Shown: positions 7,835 through 17,767, counted from the first letter of the stretch. The stretch is DNA of 64,000 nt from Methyloversatilis sp. (GCA_016791045.1 JAEUNO010000025.1:27106-91105); one strand, 5' to 3'. Notes: generated by a model from the letters alone, not told the origin. Translations and numbers: made by a program.

Positions 7835-10800
7835 ATGCCTGTCCAGATTCTCGAATCCCGCCCACGCCTTCGCAAGACACTGATCGGTTTGATCATTTTT
7901 CTTGTGTTATTCGGCCTGTTCGGCTTCTTTGCAGCGCCGCACATCGTGCGGTCACTGGCGGAAAAGCATGGCTCGGAATTTCTGGGCCGGCAGGTCACGC
8001 TGAAAGAGGTTTCGATCAATCCCTACACGCTTGAACTGTCGCTGGCCGGCTTGCGCATCCTGGAGTCGAACGAGGAAACCGAGGCACTCAGCCTTGCCCG
8101 GCTGGCGCTGGATGTCGAGTGGTCTTCGCTCTTCCGTGGTGCGCCGATCGTTCGCTCGGTAGAGATCGATCAGCCGCGCATTCGTCTCGCTCGCATCGAT
8201 GCATCGACCTACAACTTCAGCGACGTACTGAACAAGATTCTCGAGCAACCGTCGACCGATGACGAGCCAGCGCGCTTTTCGATCAACAACATCGTGCTGC
8301 GCGGCGGCCACATCGACATCGATGACCAGCCTCTGGGGCGTCAGCACACGATCAGCAACATCGAGATCGGTTTGCCCTTCGTGTCCAATCTGCCGTCCGA
8401 CATCACGCTTCATGTCGAGCCGTCGATTTCCGCGCGGGTCAATGACGCCGCGTTTGCGCTGCAAGGCAAGGTACGCCCCTTCACCGACGAGCGCGAGGCG
8501 ACGCTCAAACTGGAACTGAAGGCGCTGGATCTGGCGCGCAGCGACGAATACTCGCCGGTACCGCTGGACTTCCGAATCGCCACCGGCACGCTCGATACCG
8601 ATATAGAGATCGGTTTCCGGCAGCCGCTGGATGGCGAGCCACGCATCACACTGCGTGGAACGCTGGGCCTGCACGATTTCAGACTTGACGACAAGGCCGG
8701 TGCAGCACTGATCAAGCTGCCGGCGCTCGACGTCGTGCTCAACGAGATTGAACCGCTGATCGGCAAGGTCGATATCGCCAGCGTCCGCATCGACCAACCG
8801 GACATCGATGTCGCGCGCGCCAAGGACGGTCGCCTCAATCTGTTGTCGCTGATGCCCTCGGGCGGGACGGGGCCGACCGATATGGCCCCGGCTGACACCG
8901 CCGCCGCGGTGCAGCCGGCAGCTGCCACGAAGCCGGATATCAGGATCACCCTGCTCGAAGTGGTGCAGGCACGCATCGGCGTGATCGATGCGGTGCCGGT
9001 ACGTCCGTTCGCCTTCGTCGTCGAACCGATCGACGTCGTGCTGCGCGACTTTTCGCTGCAGGGCGAAGCGCCGGCCACGCTGGTGGTGGACGCGAAGGGC
9101 GATGGCGGCCTTCAGATCAAGGTGGATGCCCGTGTGACGCCCGCGACCATGACTGCCGACGGGGAGCTGTCCATCGCCGGCCTGGATATCCCGCGCTTTG
9201 CCGGCTATCTGCCGACATCGCTCGACTTCGTGATCGAGCAGGCGCAGGCGCGGCTCGGCGCGAAGCTGAAGATCGCGCTGGTCGAGGGCGTGCCGCAGGG
9301 TGAAGTGACGGTGACCGAAGCGGGGGTGGGCGGGCTCAAGCTGGTACGCAAGGGCGCCAAGCAGCCGTTCGTGCAGGCAGACGACATCGTGCTGTCGGGC
9401 GCGACAGTGGATCTGGCGGCCCGAACAGTGAAGGCGGACGCGTTCGATATCGTGCATCCGAAGCTGCGCGCGGCGCGTGAAGCCGATGGCAGCATCGACC
9501 TCGCTGGACTTGTCACGGCGTCGTCCCCGCCCGTGACGACGGCATCGACTGCAGGCGACCCCCAGCCGAACGGTGCGCCGTGGACCGCCTTGCTCGGCGC
9601 TTTCCGCATGAAGGAGGGTGCGGTCCGGTTCGAAGACCGCACGCTGGCCAAGCCCGGCGTGGTCGAACTGGACAAGATCGCGCTGACGGTGGACAACATC
9701 GGCACCGACAAGACCCTCAAGTCACGTATAGACCTGGCGTTCCGCGACGCGGCGGGCGGCCTGTTCGGTGCGCGCGGCGGCTTTTCGATGCAGCCGGTGT
9801 CGGCCAGCCTCAAGCTGGACGCGCGACGTCTTGACCTGCTGGCCGGACAGCCCTGGATGGCCGAGCGGCTCAACGCCGAATTGCTCCGCGGCAATGTCAG
9901 CCTGCGCGGTGATCTGGGCGTGCAGGTTGCCCCGGCAGGGACCTGGGCCCTGTCGTGGAACGGCGAGACGACGGTGGCCGATGTGCATCTGACCGACAGG
10001 ATCCATGCCTCCGACCTGCTGAAGTGGCGCACGCTGTTCATCGGTGCGGTGGCATTGAAGCTCGACAGCAGCAAACCCGATCTGCTGTCGTCGCTGTCGG
10101 TCGGCGAGGTTGCGCTGTCCGATTACTTCGCCCGCATCATCCTTTCGAAAGAGGGGCGCCTCAATCTGCAGGATATCGTCAAGCAGCCTGCCAGCGCCCC
10201 CACGTCCGTAGCACCGCCGGCCCCTCCGGTCGCCGCCGCCCAGCCGGCGCCGCCCAAGCCATCGGCCTCCCAGGGTGCAGCGCTGGCAAGGATGATCGAT
10301 GCGGCGCGGCCGCCGGTCGATGTGAAGACGATCGTACTGCAGGGCGGACAGGTCGATTTCAGCGACTTCTTCATCAAGCCGAACTACCGCGCGCAACTGT
10401 CGAAACTCGGCGGACGGGTGTCCGGCCTCAGTTCGAAGTCGGGTACCGCAGGCGAAGTCGAACTGCGCGGCGTGGTCGAAGGTTCGGCGCCGATCGACAT
10501 CACGGGCCGCATCAACCCGCTGGCCGGGCCGCTGTTCCTCGACATCAAGGCGAATGCGCGCGGCATCGAACTGGCGCCGCTGTCACCGTATTCGGGCAAG
10601 TACGTGGGCTATGGCATCGAGAAGGGCAAGCTGAGCGTCAGCATCGCCTACAAGATCGAGAATGACCAGCTCACGGCACAGAACAATGTGGTGCTCGACC
10701 AGCTCACCTTCGGTGCGCCGGTCGACAGTCCGGACGCGATCAAGGCACCGATCCTTCTTGCCGTGTCGCTGCTGAAGGACCGCAACGGCGTCATCGACAT

Positions 10801-11497
10801 CAATCTGCCGATCAGCGGTTCGCTGTCCGATCCACAGTTCTCGATCGGTGGTCTGGTGGTGAAGGTGATCGTCAACCTGATCGTCAAGGCCGTCACATCG
10901 CCATTCGCGCTTCTCGGCTCGCTGTTCGGCTCGGATGCCGACCTCGACCACGTTGCGTTCGAACCCGGACGGGCTTCGCTTGGCGACACCGCGCGCGGCA
11001 AGCTCGACACGCTCGGCAAGGCGCTGGCCGACCGGCCGGCGCTGAAGATCGAAGTCACGGGCCGTACCGACCGCGTGACCGACGTCGAGGGGTATCGCCG
11101 CGCGCTGCTCGACAGCAAGGTGAAAGCGGTCAAGGCGGCGAAAACGAAGGTGCCGGTGGACGAGGTGGTGGTTGATCCGGCGGAGTACCCGGATCTGCTG
11201 GAGACGGTGTACAAGGCGGCGTCGTTTCCGAAGCCGCGCAATATTGTCGGGCTGACGAAAAGCCTGCCGGTCGGCGAGATGGAAACCCTTCTGCTCACCA
11301 ATACCGAAGTGAGCGATGAAGATCTTCGCCTGCTCGGTCTGGCGCGTGCGCAGGCGGTGAAGGACTATCTCGCGCAGCAGGCGAAGGTCGATGACGCGCG
11401 GCTGTTCGTCATTGCACCGAATACGGTGACGAAAAACGGCGACAAGACAAGTGATGCCAAGACATCACCCGCTCGCGCCGATTTTTCGATCAAGTAG
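7835..11497 (+). CDS. Large DUF748 (AsmA-like) envelope protein
   Basis: About 1220 residues. One N-terminal membrane anchor (LIGLIIFLVLFGLFGFFAA, roughly residues 15-35) is followed by long repeated beta-rich DUF748/AsmA-like segments such as LSLAGLRILE and IRIDQPDIDVARAKDGRLNL. Near residues 1050-1130 there is a stretch resembling OmpA-type peptidoglycan-binding modules (LDTLGKALADRPALKIEVTG). AsmA-superfamily proteins form bridge-like structures in the Gram-negative envelope implicated in phospholipid transport; that role is inferred here from the family. The ATG at 7835 is preferred over GTG at 7796 because the membrane segment follows directly. Pro/Ala-rich linkers occur near residues 350 and 790. 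A smaller relative lies at 38818-39927. Confidence 0.85.
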   Translation: MPVQILESRPRLRKTLIGLIIFLVLFGLFGFFAAPHIVRSLAEKHGSEFLGRQVTLKEVSINPYTLELSLAGLRILESNEETEALSLARLALDVEWSSLFRGAPIVRSVEIDQPRIRLARIDASTYNFSDVLNKILEQPSTDDEPARFSINNIVLRGGHIDIDDQPLGRQHTISNIEIGLPFVSNLPSDITLHVEPSISARVNDAAFALQGKVRPFTDEREATLKLELKALDLARSDEYSPVPLDFRIATGTLDTDIEIGFRQPLDGEPRITLRGTLGLHDFRLDDKAGAALIKLPALDVVLNEIEPLIGKVDIASVRIDQPDIDVARAKDGRLNLLSLMPSGGTGPTDMAPADTAAAVQPAAATKPDIRITLLEVVQARIGVIDAVPVRPFAFVVEPIDVVLRDFSLQGEAPATLVVDAKGDGGLQIKVDARVTPATMTADGELSIAGLDIPRFAGYLPTSLDFVIEQAQARLGAKLKIALVEGVPQGEVTVTEAGVGGLKLVRKGAKQPFVQADDIVLSGATVDLAARTVKADAFDIVHPKLRAAREADGSIDLAGLVTASSPPVTTASTAGDPQPNGAPWTALLGAFRMKEGAVRFEDRTLAKPGVVELDKIALTVDNIGTDKTLKSRIDLAFRDAAGGLFGARGGFSMQPVSASLKLDARRLDLLAGQPWMAERLNAELLRGNVSLRGDLGVQVAPAGTWALSWNGETTVADVHLTDRIHASDLLKWRTLFIGAVALKLDSSKPDLLSSLSVGEVALSDYFARIILSKEGRLNLQDIVKQPASAPTSVAPPAPPVAAAQPAPPKPSASQGAALARMIDAARPPVDVKTIVLQGGQVDFSDFFIKPNYRAQLSKLGGRVSGLSSKSGTAGEVELRGVVEGSAPIDITGRINPLAGPLFLDIKANARGIELAPLSPYSGKYVGYGIEKGKLSVSIAYKIENDQLTAQNNVVLDQLTFGAPVDSPDAIKAPILLAVSLLKDRNGVIDINLPISGSLSDPQFSIGGLVVKVIVNLIVKAVTSPFALLGSLFGSDADLDHVAFEPGRASLGDTARGKLDTLGKALADRPALKIEVTGRTDRVTDVEGYRRALLDSKVKAVKAAKTKVPVDEVVVDPAEYPDLLETVYKAASFPKPRNIVGLTKSLPVGEMETLLLTNTEVSDEDLRLLGLARAQAVKDYLAQQAKVDDARLFVIAPNTVTKNGDKTSDAKTSPARADFSIK

Positions 11498-11521
11498 GCC
11501 TGCCGCAGGCGCGGCGCACGC

Positions 11522-12859
11522 TCAGTGCGTCGCGTCCTGCGCCGGAATGATGTGGGCAATCTGTTCGGTCGCTTCGCGCGTGCGTTCGGACAGCGTGCGC
11601 ACCTCGTCGGCCACCACCGAAAAACCGCGGCCGGCGTCACCGGCGCGCGCTGCCTCGATCGCCGCATTGAGCGCCAGGCGGTTGGTCTGGCTGGCGATGT
11701 CGCGGATCGTGGTGACGATTTCGTGAATCTTCTGCACGTTGTCCTTCAGCTGTTGGCGCTGGTTCAGTTCCAGTTCCTGCAGATGACGTTCGTTCAGTTC
11801 GCTGTCGATGCTGGTCAGCGCGCCGACCGCACGCAGCGGCGTGCCGTCGGCGGCGCGCCGGGTGCGGCCACGGGCGCGGAACCAGCGGTACTGATTGTCC
11901 TTGCAGCGCAGCCGGTAGTCGATGCAGTAGGGCGTGCGACCGCTGCGGTCCATCAGATGGTCGATGAAGGCCTTGAACACGGCCTGCTTTTCGTCCGGAT
12001 GCAGACGCGAAGCCCAGCTGTCGAGTACGTTCGGAAACTCCTCTTCGGTCTCGAATCCCACCAGCTGGCGGAACTGGTCCGACCACCAGAAGGTGTTCGA
12101 CGGATTGACCGGGTCGCCGGCGACGACGTCGAGGTCCCAGATGCCGTCGTTGAGCATTTCGCTGGCCAGCGTGAAACGGGTCAGCGTGATGTCCAGCATG
12201 GCTTCGTCTTCCCGGCGCTGCGTGATGTCGGTCAGCGATCCGGTAATGCGCAGCGACTGCCCTGATGCATCGAAGGCCGTCACGACGCGGCCGCGCATCC
12301 AGCGGTAGCTGCCATCCCTGGCGGCGATCCGGTACTGCATGTCGGGCCAGCTGCCCTCACGACGGTTGCACCAGGCGTGGCTCAGTGCCTCCAGGGTGGC
12401 CTTGCGGTCATCCGGATGCAGACGGCTCGACCAGCTCTCGAGCCGGTTCGGAAAGTCGGCTTCGCTGTCGAAGCCCAGCATGTGGCGCACGGTGTCGGAC
12501 CACCAGACAGATGCTTTCGGGTCCAGCGTGCGACTGTCGCCGGGCGTGGCTTCCCACAAACCCGCGTCGGACACCGATGCCATCATTTCGCTGCGCGTAC
12601 GCGCATGATCACCTGCCTCGCGCGCTTCGTTCAGTTCGGCCTTCGTGGCCGCGAGGTCGCCTTCCAGCTGCCGAACCTGCTCTTCCGCGTGGTGCAAACC
12701 CTTTCTCAGGCCATTCAGCGCAGTCGCCAGCGAACCCAGCAGCGCACGCTGTCGTGCGCCACCACGGGCTGGAGGTGCGTAGCCGTCGCCACGCGATGCG
12801 TTGTCTGCAATCTTCTGGATTTCCTGATGCAAGTTCGACCCGAAAAGGCTGTTCAGCAT
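11522..12859 (-). CDS. Soluble PAS-PAS protein with a chemoreceptor signalling tip
   Basis: A 445-residue protein without membrane segments. Residues 50-90 form a coiled coil. Two PAS/PAC modules of the same subtype follow (about 95-215 and 225-350; each contains WWSD, a hydrophobic GF/E segment, SW-SRLHPDD/E and Y-YR). The C-terminal 85 residues carry the highly conserved methyl-accepting chemotaxis hairpin tip ([29 protein letters not shown] with [12 protein letters not shown]). The signalling domain is very short and ends about 25 residues past the tip, so most of the normal coiled-coil stalk and the methylation helices are absent. BdlA-like energy or dispersal sensors are the nearest described type. 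The function is inferred. Confidence 0.85.
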   Translation of the reverse strand: MLNSLFGSNLHQEIQKIADNASRGDGYAPPARGGARQRALLGSLATALNGLRKGLHHAEEQVRQLEGDLAATKAELNEAREAGDHARTRSEMMASVSDAGLWEATPGDSRTLDPKASVWWSDTVRHMLGFDSEADFPNRLESWSSRLHPDDRKATLEALSHAWCNRREGSWPDMQYRIAARDGSYRWMRGRVVTAFDASGQSLRITGSLTDITQRREDEAMLDITLTRFTLASEMLNDGIWDLDVVAGDPVNPSNTFWWSDQFRQLVGFETEEEFPNVLDSWASRLHPDEKQAVFKAFIDHLMDRSGRTPYCIDYRLRCKDNQYRWFRARGRTRRAADGTPLRAVGALTSIDSELNERHLQELELNQRQQLKDNVQKIHEIVTTIRDIASQTNRLALNAAIEAARAGDAGRGFSVVADEVRTLSERTREATEQIAHIIPAQDATH

Positions 12860-13044
12860 GTTTTTATTCCCCCGTTATGTGTCCGCTTGTGGCGAACCTG
12901 TAGCAAGGCGATCGGCACGCCTTGTGGATTCGTGGTTAGCGGACACTACGACGGGATACTTGAAGCATTTCTTCACGCGGCAGGGACGATGATTGCGCGA
13001 AGAAATTCCGGATTCTGGGGCGCGACATGCTGCGCTGCGGCTGA

Positions 13045-13074
13045 GGGGGCGGATGCCTCGTGGTCTCCGCCCCC
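13045..13074 (-). terminator. GC-rich stem-loop downstream of cydB
   Basis: GGGGGCGGA (13045-13053) pairs perfectly with TCCGCCCCC (13066-13074), immediately after the cydB stop. There is no T-run, so intrinsic termination is uncertain; it may protect the 3' end or act with Rho. The rest of 12860-13081 shows no gene; in particular no cydX-like small ORF was seen. Confidence 0.5.
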
Positions 13075-13081
13075 CAGCGGG

Positions 13082-14077
13082 TCAGCCGTAGCGCAGTTCG
13101 GTGGCCTTGCCCCAGAACACGCGATGGGCGAAGAAGGTGTAACCCAGTATGGCCGGCACCGTGAAGGCGCAGCCGGCGAGGATGAGGTTGAGGGCAGCCG
13201 TTGAACTGGCGGCCTGCCAGATCGTGATGCGGTCCATGACGACGTACGGATAGAGGCTGTAGGCCAGGCCCAGGCCCCCCATGAGGAACACGCCGATGGT
13301 CAGGATGAACGGCAGCCAGCACAGCGTGCCCAGCGCGCGCGTGCCCGACAGGGTCCACCACAGCGCCACGAAGCAGGCGAAGGTGGCAAACGGTATGGGC
13401 AGCAGGCCGATCAATTGCGGCAGGCTGAACCAGCGCTCGGCAACCGTGCTGCTGACCCAGGGCGTGGCCAGCGAGATCAGGCCCATGCCGATGATTACCG
13501 GTATCAGCGCAGTCCGGCCCCACTGTGCGGCGCGACGCTGCAGCTCGCCGTCCGTCTTGAGCACCAGCCAGCTGGCGCCCATCAACACGTAGGCGCAGGG
13601 CAGGGCGATGGCGATGGCCAGCGCGAACAGGTCATAGACGGCGCCTTCGGCGAAGCCGGTGATGAAGCGTCCGAGCATCCAGCCCTGCGCCACCGAGGTG
13701 ACGGTCGAGCCGATGAAGAAGCCGCGGTTCCACAGCGGCTTGTGGGTGTCCTGCGCCTTGACCCGGAAATCGAAGGCGACGCCGCGCAGGATCAGCCCGA
13801 TCAGCATCAGCGCGATCGGCAGATAGAGCGCAGTCATCACGACACCGTGTGCCTTCGGGAAGGCGATCAGCAGAATGCCGACGCCGAGCACCAGCCAGGT
13901 TTCGTTGGCGTCCCAGAACGGTCCGATGGACGCGATCATCATGTCCTTCTGACGGTCGTCGGCGCGATGCAGCAGCATGCCGACACCCAGGTCGAAACCA
14001 TCCAGCACCACATAGAGGAACATCGACAGGCCCATCAGGCCCATGAAGATGACCGGCAGAAACTCGGCCCAGGTCAT
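13082..14077 (-). CDS. cydB: Cytochrome bd-type quinol oxidase subunit II
   Basis: A 331-residue membrane protein with about eight transmembrane helices. The N-terminal GLMGLSMFLYVVLDGFDLGVGML is the CydB signature. GPFWDANETWLVLGVG and the late FWGKATELRYG end are typical. With CydA it forms a quinol oxidase that reduces O2 without pumping protons and serves at low oxygen or when haem-copper oxidases are inhibited. Its start overlaps the cydA stop by 4 bp (ATGA), so the two are translationally coupled. The length fits the CioB/CydB class with short loops. Confidence 0.96.
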   Translation of the reverse strand: MTWAEFLPVIFMGLMGLSMFLYVVLDGFDLGVGMLLHRADDRQKDMMIASIGPFWDANETWLVLGVGILLIAFPKAHGVVMTALYLPIALMLIGLILRGVAFDFRVKAQDTHKPLWNRGFFIGSTVTSVAQGWMLGRFITGFAEGAVYDLFALAIAIALPCAYVLMGASWLVLKTDGELQRRAAQWGRTALIPVIIGMGLISLATPWVSSTVAERWFSLPQLIGLLPIPFATFACFVALWWTLSGTRALGTLCWLPFILTIGVFLMGGLGLAYSLYPYVVMDRITIWQAASSTAALNLILAGCAFTVPAILGYTFFAHRVFWGKATELRYG

Positions 14078-15459
14078 GCTTCACCTGCCTTGCGCGCCAG
14101 TTGCGCGCCACCGAGCACGGCCGCGCCGCCGGTGGGCGCCGGGTCGTAGGTGTCGGACGGCTTTTCAGCCATGTAGCGCAGCACGCCGATGTAGCAGGCG
14201 ATCAGCGCGGCGTACGTGATCAGATAGCCGGCCAGCGTGAGTGCGATGTAGGGCGCAGGCGTCGACGACGCGACGTCTGCGGTCTTGATCAGGCCCTGCA
14301 CGATCCACGGCTGACGACCGATTTCGGTCACATACCAACCGGCGACGGTGGCCACCCAGCCGGAAAAGGTCATGCCGGCAATCGACGCAATCAGCCAGCG
14401 CGGTGCCCGCTCCGGTTGCCAGCCGTGACGGCGCAGTATCCAGCAACCGACCCAGCTGACCAGCAGCATCAGCGTCCCGACCGCAACCATGATGCGGAAG
14501 CCGAAAAACAGGGGTTTGACCGGCGGGTGGTTCTCGAATTCGTTCAGTCCTTTCAGTTCGCCGTCCCATTCATGGGTCAGGATGAAAGAGGCCATCTTCG
14601 GAATGCCGATCGCGAAGTCGTTGCGCCGTTCCGCCTCGTTCGGCACTGCGAACAGCAGCAGCGGGGCGCCTTTCTCGGTTTCCCACACCCCCTCGATCGC
14701 TGCGATCTTCTGCGGTTGGTGCTGCAGGGTGTTGAGGCCATGCATGTCACCCACGACGATCTGCACCGGAATCAGCAGGGCGGCCAGCGTCAGTGCGGCA
14801 CGCAGTGCCACCGCACTGGACGGATTGGCCTTGCGCCGAAGTACCTGCCAGGCCGATACACCCGCCACCAGGAAGGACATGGTCAGGAAGGAGGCCAGCA
14901 GCATGTGCGCGAATCGCCACGGGAAGGATGGATTGAAGATGATTTCCAGCCAGCTGGTCACGTGGAATTCGCCATCGATGATTTCGTAGCCGACCGGCGT
15001 CTGCATCCAGGAATTGAGGACCAGGATCCAGAAGGCGCTCATGGTGGTACCGAAGGCCACCAGGAAGGTGGCCAGCATATGTATACGTTCGCTGACGCGG
15101 CCATGGCCGAACAGCATGACGCCGAGGAAGGTCGCCTCGAGAAAGAAGGCGGTCAGCACCTCGAAACCCAGCAGCGGACCGGCGATGTTTCCGACTTTCT
15201 CCATGAAGCCCGGCCAGTTGGTACCGAACTGGAAACTCATCGTGATGCCACTGACCACGCCCAGCGCGAAAGTGAGCGCAAAAACCTTGGTCCAGAAACG
15301 ATAGGCCGTCAGCCAGGGGCGCTGATTTGTCTTCAGCCAGCGCCAGCGCATGAACAGCAGCATCCAGCCGAGCGCGATCGTGATGGTCGGAAACAGGATG
15401 TGGAAGGTGATGTTGGCGGCAAACTGGATGCGCGCCAGCAGGACGGGATCGAGATCCAT
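14074..15459 (-). CDS. cydA: Cytochrome bd-type quinol oxidase subunit I
   Basis: A 461-residue membrane subunit carrying the haems and the quinol site. It begins LDPVLLARIQFAANITFHILFPT, with the conserved N-terminal haem-ligand His region, and contains SFQFGTNWPGFMEKVGNIAGPLLGFEVLTAFFLEATFLG, the GRQPW quinol-oxidase motif near residue 390, and about nine helices. At 461 residues it is shorter than E. coli CydA (522). This points to a short Q-loop of the CioA (cyanide-insensitive) subclass. It is placed 4 bp after a GbsR-type regulator gene and overlaps cydB, so the three form an operon. Confidence 0.96.
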   Translation of the reverse strand: MDLDPVLLARIQFAANITFHILFPTITIALGWMLLFMRWRWLKTNQRPWLTAYRFWTKVFALTFALGVVSGITMSFQFGTNWPGFMEKVGNIAGPLLGFEVLTAFFLEATFLGVMLFGHGRVSERIHMLATFLVAFGTTMSAFWILVLNSWMQTPVGYEIIDGEFHVTSWLEIIFNPSFPWRFAHMLLASFLTMSFLVAGVSAWQVLRRKANPSSAVALRAALTLAALLIPVQIVVGDMHGLNTLQHQPQKIAAIEGVWETEKGAPLLLFAVPNEAERRNDFAIGIPKMASFILTHEWDGELKGLNEFENHPPVKPLFFGFRIMVAVGTLMLLVSWVGCWILRRHGWQPERAPRWLIASIAGMTFSGWVATVAGWYVTEIGRQPWIVQGLIKTADVASSTPAPYIALTLAGYLITYAALIACYIGVLRYMAEKPSDTYDPAPTGGAAVLGGAQLARKAGEA

Positions 15460-15463
15460 CAGG

Positions 15464-16009
15464 TCACTCCTTGCTGCCGGATTTGAGCTGGCCGGTCAGT
15501 TCCAGCAGTTTTTGCACCTTGGAACCCATACGCATCAGTTTGGCGAGTGTCTGGGCATCGAGCCGCTGCACATCGTCGAACCACGTGCTCATCAGATCGA
15601 TCAGATCGTGCATGCTGCGCATGCGTTCCTGCGCGATGCGGTCGGCTTCGCTGCCCGGTTCTTCAAGCAGCGCGCTGCGCAGCATGGACAGTGTCGGTTC
15701 CATCTCGCGCCGGCGGCGTTCTTCGGCCAGCGTACGGAATACTTCCCAGGCATCGGTCGGGGCCTCGAAAAATTCCCGCCGGTCGCCCGCGACGTGCTTC
15801 ATCTTCACCAGCCGCCACGACTGCAGTTCCTTCAGCCCCATGCTCACATTGGAGCGTGAACAGGCGAGCGTGTCCGCAATCTCGTCGGCGCACAGCGCAG
15901 TCGGCGACACGAAGATCAGCGCATAGATCTGGCCGACCGTTCGATTGATGCCCCAGCGGCTGCCCATTTCGCCGAAGTGGCCGACAAAGCTCTGTACGAG
16001 TGGCGTCAT
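15464..16009 (-). CDS. GbsR/MarR-family transcriptional regulator of the oxidase operon
   Basis: A 181-residue winged-helix regulator. HTH residues about 38-65 (CADEIADTLACSRSNVSMGLKELQSWRLV) are followed by a wing (MKHVAGDRREFFEAP) and a long helical C-terminus likely to dimerise. The GbsR family includes choline/osmolyte and membrane-stress regulators. Here the gene is promoter-proximal to cydAB with a 4-bp gap, which argues that it controls the oxidase and itself. An inverted repeat TTTCAG-N6-CTGAAA 50 bp upstream is a candidate operator. The effector is unknown. Confidence 0.85.
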   Translation of the reverse strand: MTPLVQSFVGHFGEMGSRWGINRTVGQIYALIFVSPTALCADEIADTLACSRSNVSMGLKELQSWRLVKMKHVAGDRREFFEAPTDAWEVFRTLAEERRRREMEPTLSMLRSALLEEPGSEADRIAQERMRSMHDLIDLMSTWFDDVQRLDAQTLAKLMRMGSKVQKLLELTGQLKSGSKE

Positions 16010-16044
16010 GAACGTGTGGATTGCAAGGGCTGTTTGCGGTTTCG

Positions 16045-16058
16045 TTAATGTACATCAA
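16045..16058 (-). promoter_or_regulatory. FNR/ANR-type box upstream of the gbsR-cydAB operon
   Basis: On the minus strand the site reads TTGATGTACATTAA, matching TTGAT-N4-ATCAA at 9 of 10 defined positions. It lies 36 bp upstream of the regulator start codon, within its probable promoter. Oxygen-responsive control of a bd oxidase by FNR-family proteins is well established, so the site is plausible. Confidence 0.7.
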
Positions 16059-16059
16059 T

Positions 16060-16077
16060 TTTCAGTAATTTCTGAAA
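16060..16077. promoter_or_regulatory. Inverted repeat TTTCAG-N6-CTGAAA (candidate operator)
   Basis: Perfect 6-base arms, 16060-16065 and 16072-16077, lie 1 bp beyond the FNR-like box on the side away from the genes. The position would allow the GbsR-type regulator to compete with or assist the FNR-like activator. No experiment supports this; it is inferred from symmetry and position. Confidence 0.45.
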
Positions 16078-16221
16078 TTTCGATAACACCTTGAAGCAGT
16101 GACGTCGTCGGACAGCCGTGACGCCGATCCTCGACGTCAAGGGCGAAGACTTGTGGCCCCGGTCTTGCTACACTCTATGGTTGTCCTTCTACGTCCCGCA
16201 GCATTTTTCCGGAGATTCACC

Positions 16222-16647
16222 ATGGCAGCAGAACGCACCCTTTCGATCATCAAGCCCGATGCCGTCGCCAAGAACGTCATCGGCAAGATCTACCAGCGCT
16301 TCGAAGACGCCGGACTCAAGATCGCCGCATCGCGCATGACCCAGCTGTCGCGCGCCGAGGCCGAAGGCTTCTACGCCGTGCACCGCGAGCGTCCTTTCTT
16401 CAAGGATCTGGTCGATTTCATGATTTCCGGCCCGGTGATGATCCAGGTGCTGGAAGGCGAAGGCGCCATCCTCAAGAATCGCGACCTGATGGGTGCCACT
16501 GACCCGAAAAAGGCCGCGCCCGGCACCATCCGCGCCGATTTCGCCGATTCGATCGATGCCAATGCCGTGCATGGCTCGGACGCGCCGGAAACGGCCGCCG
16601 TCGAAATCGCTTACTTCTTTCCCGCGCTGAACGTCTACTCGCGCTGA
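16222..16647 (+). CDS. ndk: Nucleoside diphosphate kinase
   Basis: A 141-residue enzyme transferring the gamma phosphate of ATP to nucleoside diphosphates. It begins [15 protein letters not shown] and carries the active-site His117 in NAVHGSD, plus the [17 protein letters not shown] loop. Length equals the family norm. The ATG at 16222 is preceded by GGAGA at 8 bases. It is the first gene of the long housekeeping cluster and lies 10 bp before rlmN. A possible -10 (TACACT, 16169-16174) with a poor -35 is upstream. Confidence 0.97.
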   Translation: MAAERTLSIIKPDAVAKNVIGKIYQRFEDAGLKIAASRMTQLSRAEAEGFYAVHRERPFFKDLVDFMISGPVMIQVLEGEGAILKNRDLMGATDPKKAAPGTIRADFADSIDANAVHGSDAPETAAVEIAYFFPALNVYSR

Positions 16648-16657
16648 GAGCCGCCGC

Positions 16658-17767
16658 GTGACCCGCACCAACCTGCTGCAGTTCGACGCCGAAGGGTTCG
16701 CAGACTTTTTCACCGGTCTTGGCGAGAAGCCCTTCCGCGCGCGGCAGGTCATGCGCTGGATTCACCGCAACGGCGAGGGGGAGTTCGCTCAGATGAGCGA
16801 CGTCGCCAAGTCGTTGCGTGCGAAACTCGAACAGATCGCCTGCGTGGAGGCGCCGGTGCCGGTGCGCGACAGCACCAGCACAGATGGCACGCGCAAGTGG
16901 CTGATCGATGTCGGCGCGGGCAACGCCATCGAAACCGTCTTCATTCCCGAAGAACGTCGCGGCACGCTGTGCATTTCGACCCAGGCGGGCTGTGCGCTCG
17001 ATTGTGCGTTCTGCTCGACCGGCAAGCAGGGCTTCAACCGGAATCTCGAGGTGTCGGAAATCATCGGCCAGCTGTGGCTGGCCAATCGTGCGCTGGGCGC
17101 CGTGCGCGGTGGCGAGAATGACGGCGAACGTGTGATCTCGAACGTCGTCATGATGGGTATGGGCGAACCGCTGGCCAATTTCGATGCCACGGTGAAGGCG
17201 CTGCGCCTGATGCTGGACGACAACGCCTACGGCCTGTCACGTCGTCGGGTGACGGTGTCGACCTCCGGCATCGTGCCGGCCATGGACCGCCTGGGCGAAG
17301 CCTGCCCGGTCGCACTGGCCGTGTCGCTGCATGCGCCGAATGATGCGCTGCGCGACGAACTGGTGCCGATCAACAGGAAGTATCCATTGCGCGAACTGCT
17401 GGCCGCCTGTGTCCGCTATCTCGATCACGCGCCGCGCGATTTCATCACCTTCGAGTACGTGATGCTGGACGGCTTGAACGACAGCGACGCCCATGCGCGC
17501 GAACTGATCGCGATTGCACGTCAGGTGCCGTGCAAGTACAACCTGATTCCGTTCAATCCGTTTCCTGCGGCGCCGTTCGGGCGGTCGTCGAAAGAGCGCA
17601 TCCGTGCGTTTTCGGACATCCTGATGGCGGAAGGCATCGTCACGACGACCCGCAAGACGCGTGGCGACGATGTCGATGCCGCTTGCGGGCAACTTGCCGG
17701 CCAGGTGCTCGACCGGACCCGACGTACGCAGAAAACCATTCCACTCGTGGAGGTTCCAGCACGGTGA
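16658..17767 (+). CDS. rlmN: Dual-specificity 23S rRNA (A2503-C2)/tRNA (A37-C2) methyltransferase
   Basis: A 369-residue radical-SAM methyltransferase acting at A2503 of 23S rRNA and A37 of some tRNAs. The Fe-S motif is Cys112-x3-Cys116-x2-Cys119 ([19 protein letters not shown]). [10 protein letters not shown] and [13 protein letters not shown] are family signatures. The conserved C-terminal Cys lies near residue 351 in [14 protein letters not shown]. The start is GTG at 16658, 10 bp after ndk; its first residues [13 protein letters not shown] match the family start. It overlaps the next gene by 4 bp (GTGA). Confidence 0.96.
   Translation: MTRTNLLQFDAEGFADFFTGLGEKPFRARQVMRWIHRNGEGEFAQMSDVAKSLRAKLEQIACVEAPVPVRDSTSTDGTRKWLIDVGAGNAIETVFIPEERRGTLCISTQAGCALDCAFCSTGKQGFNRNLEVSEIIGQLWLANRALGAVRGGENDGERVISNVVMMGMGEPLANFDATVKALRLMLDDNAYGLSRRRVTVSTSGIVPAMDRLGEACPVALAVSLHAPNDALRDELVPINRKYPLRELLAACVRYLDHAPRDFITFEYVMLDGLNDSDAHARELIAIARQVPCKYNLIPFNPFPAAPFGRSSKERIRAFSDILMAEGIVTTTRKTRGDDVDAACGQLAGQVLDRTRRTQKTIPLVEVPAR

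Noticed and set aside
12860-13081. Possible cydX small subunit after cydB
   Set aside because: No short hydrophobic frame with a ribosome-binding site; CioAB-type oxidases often lack it.
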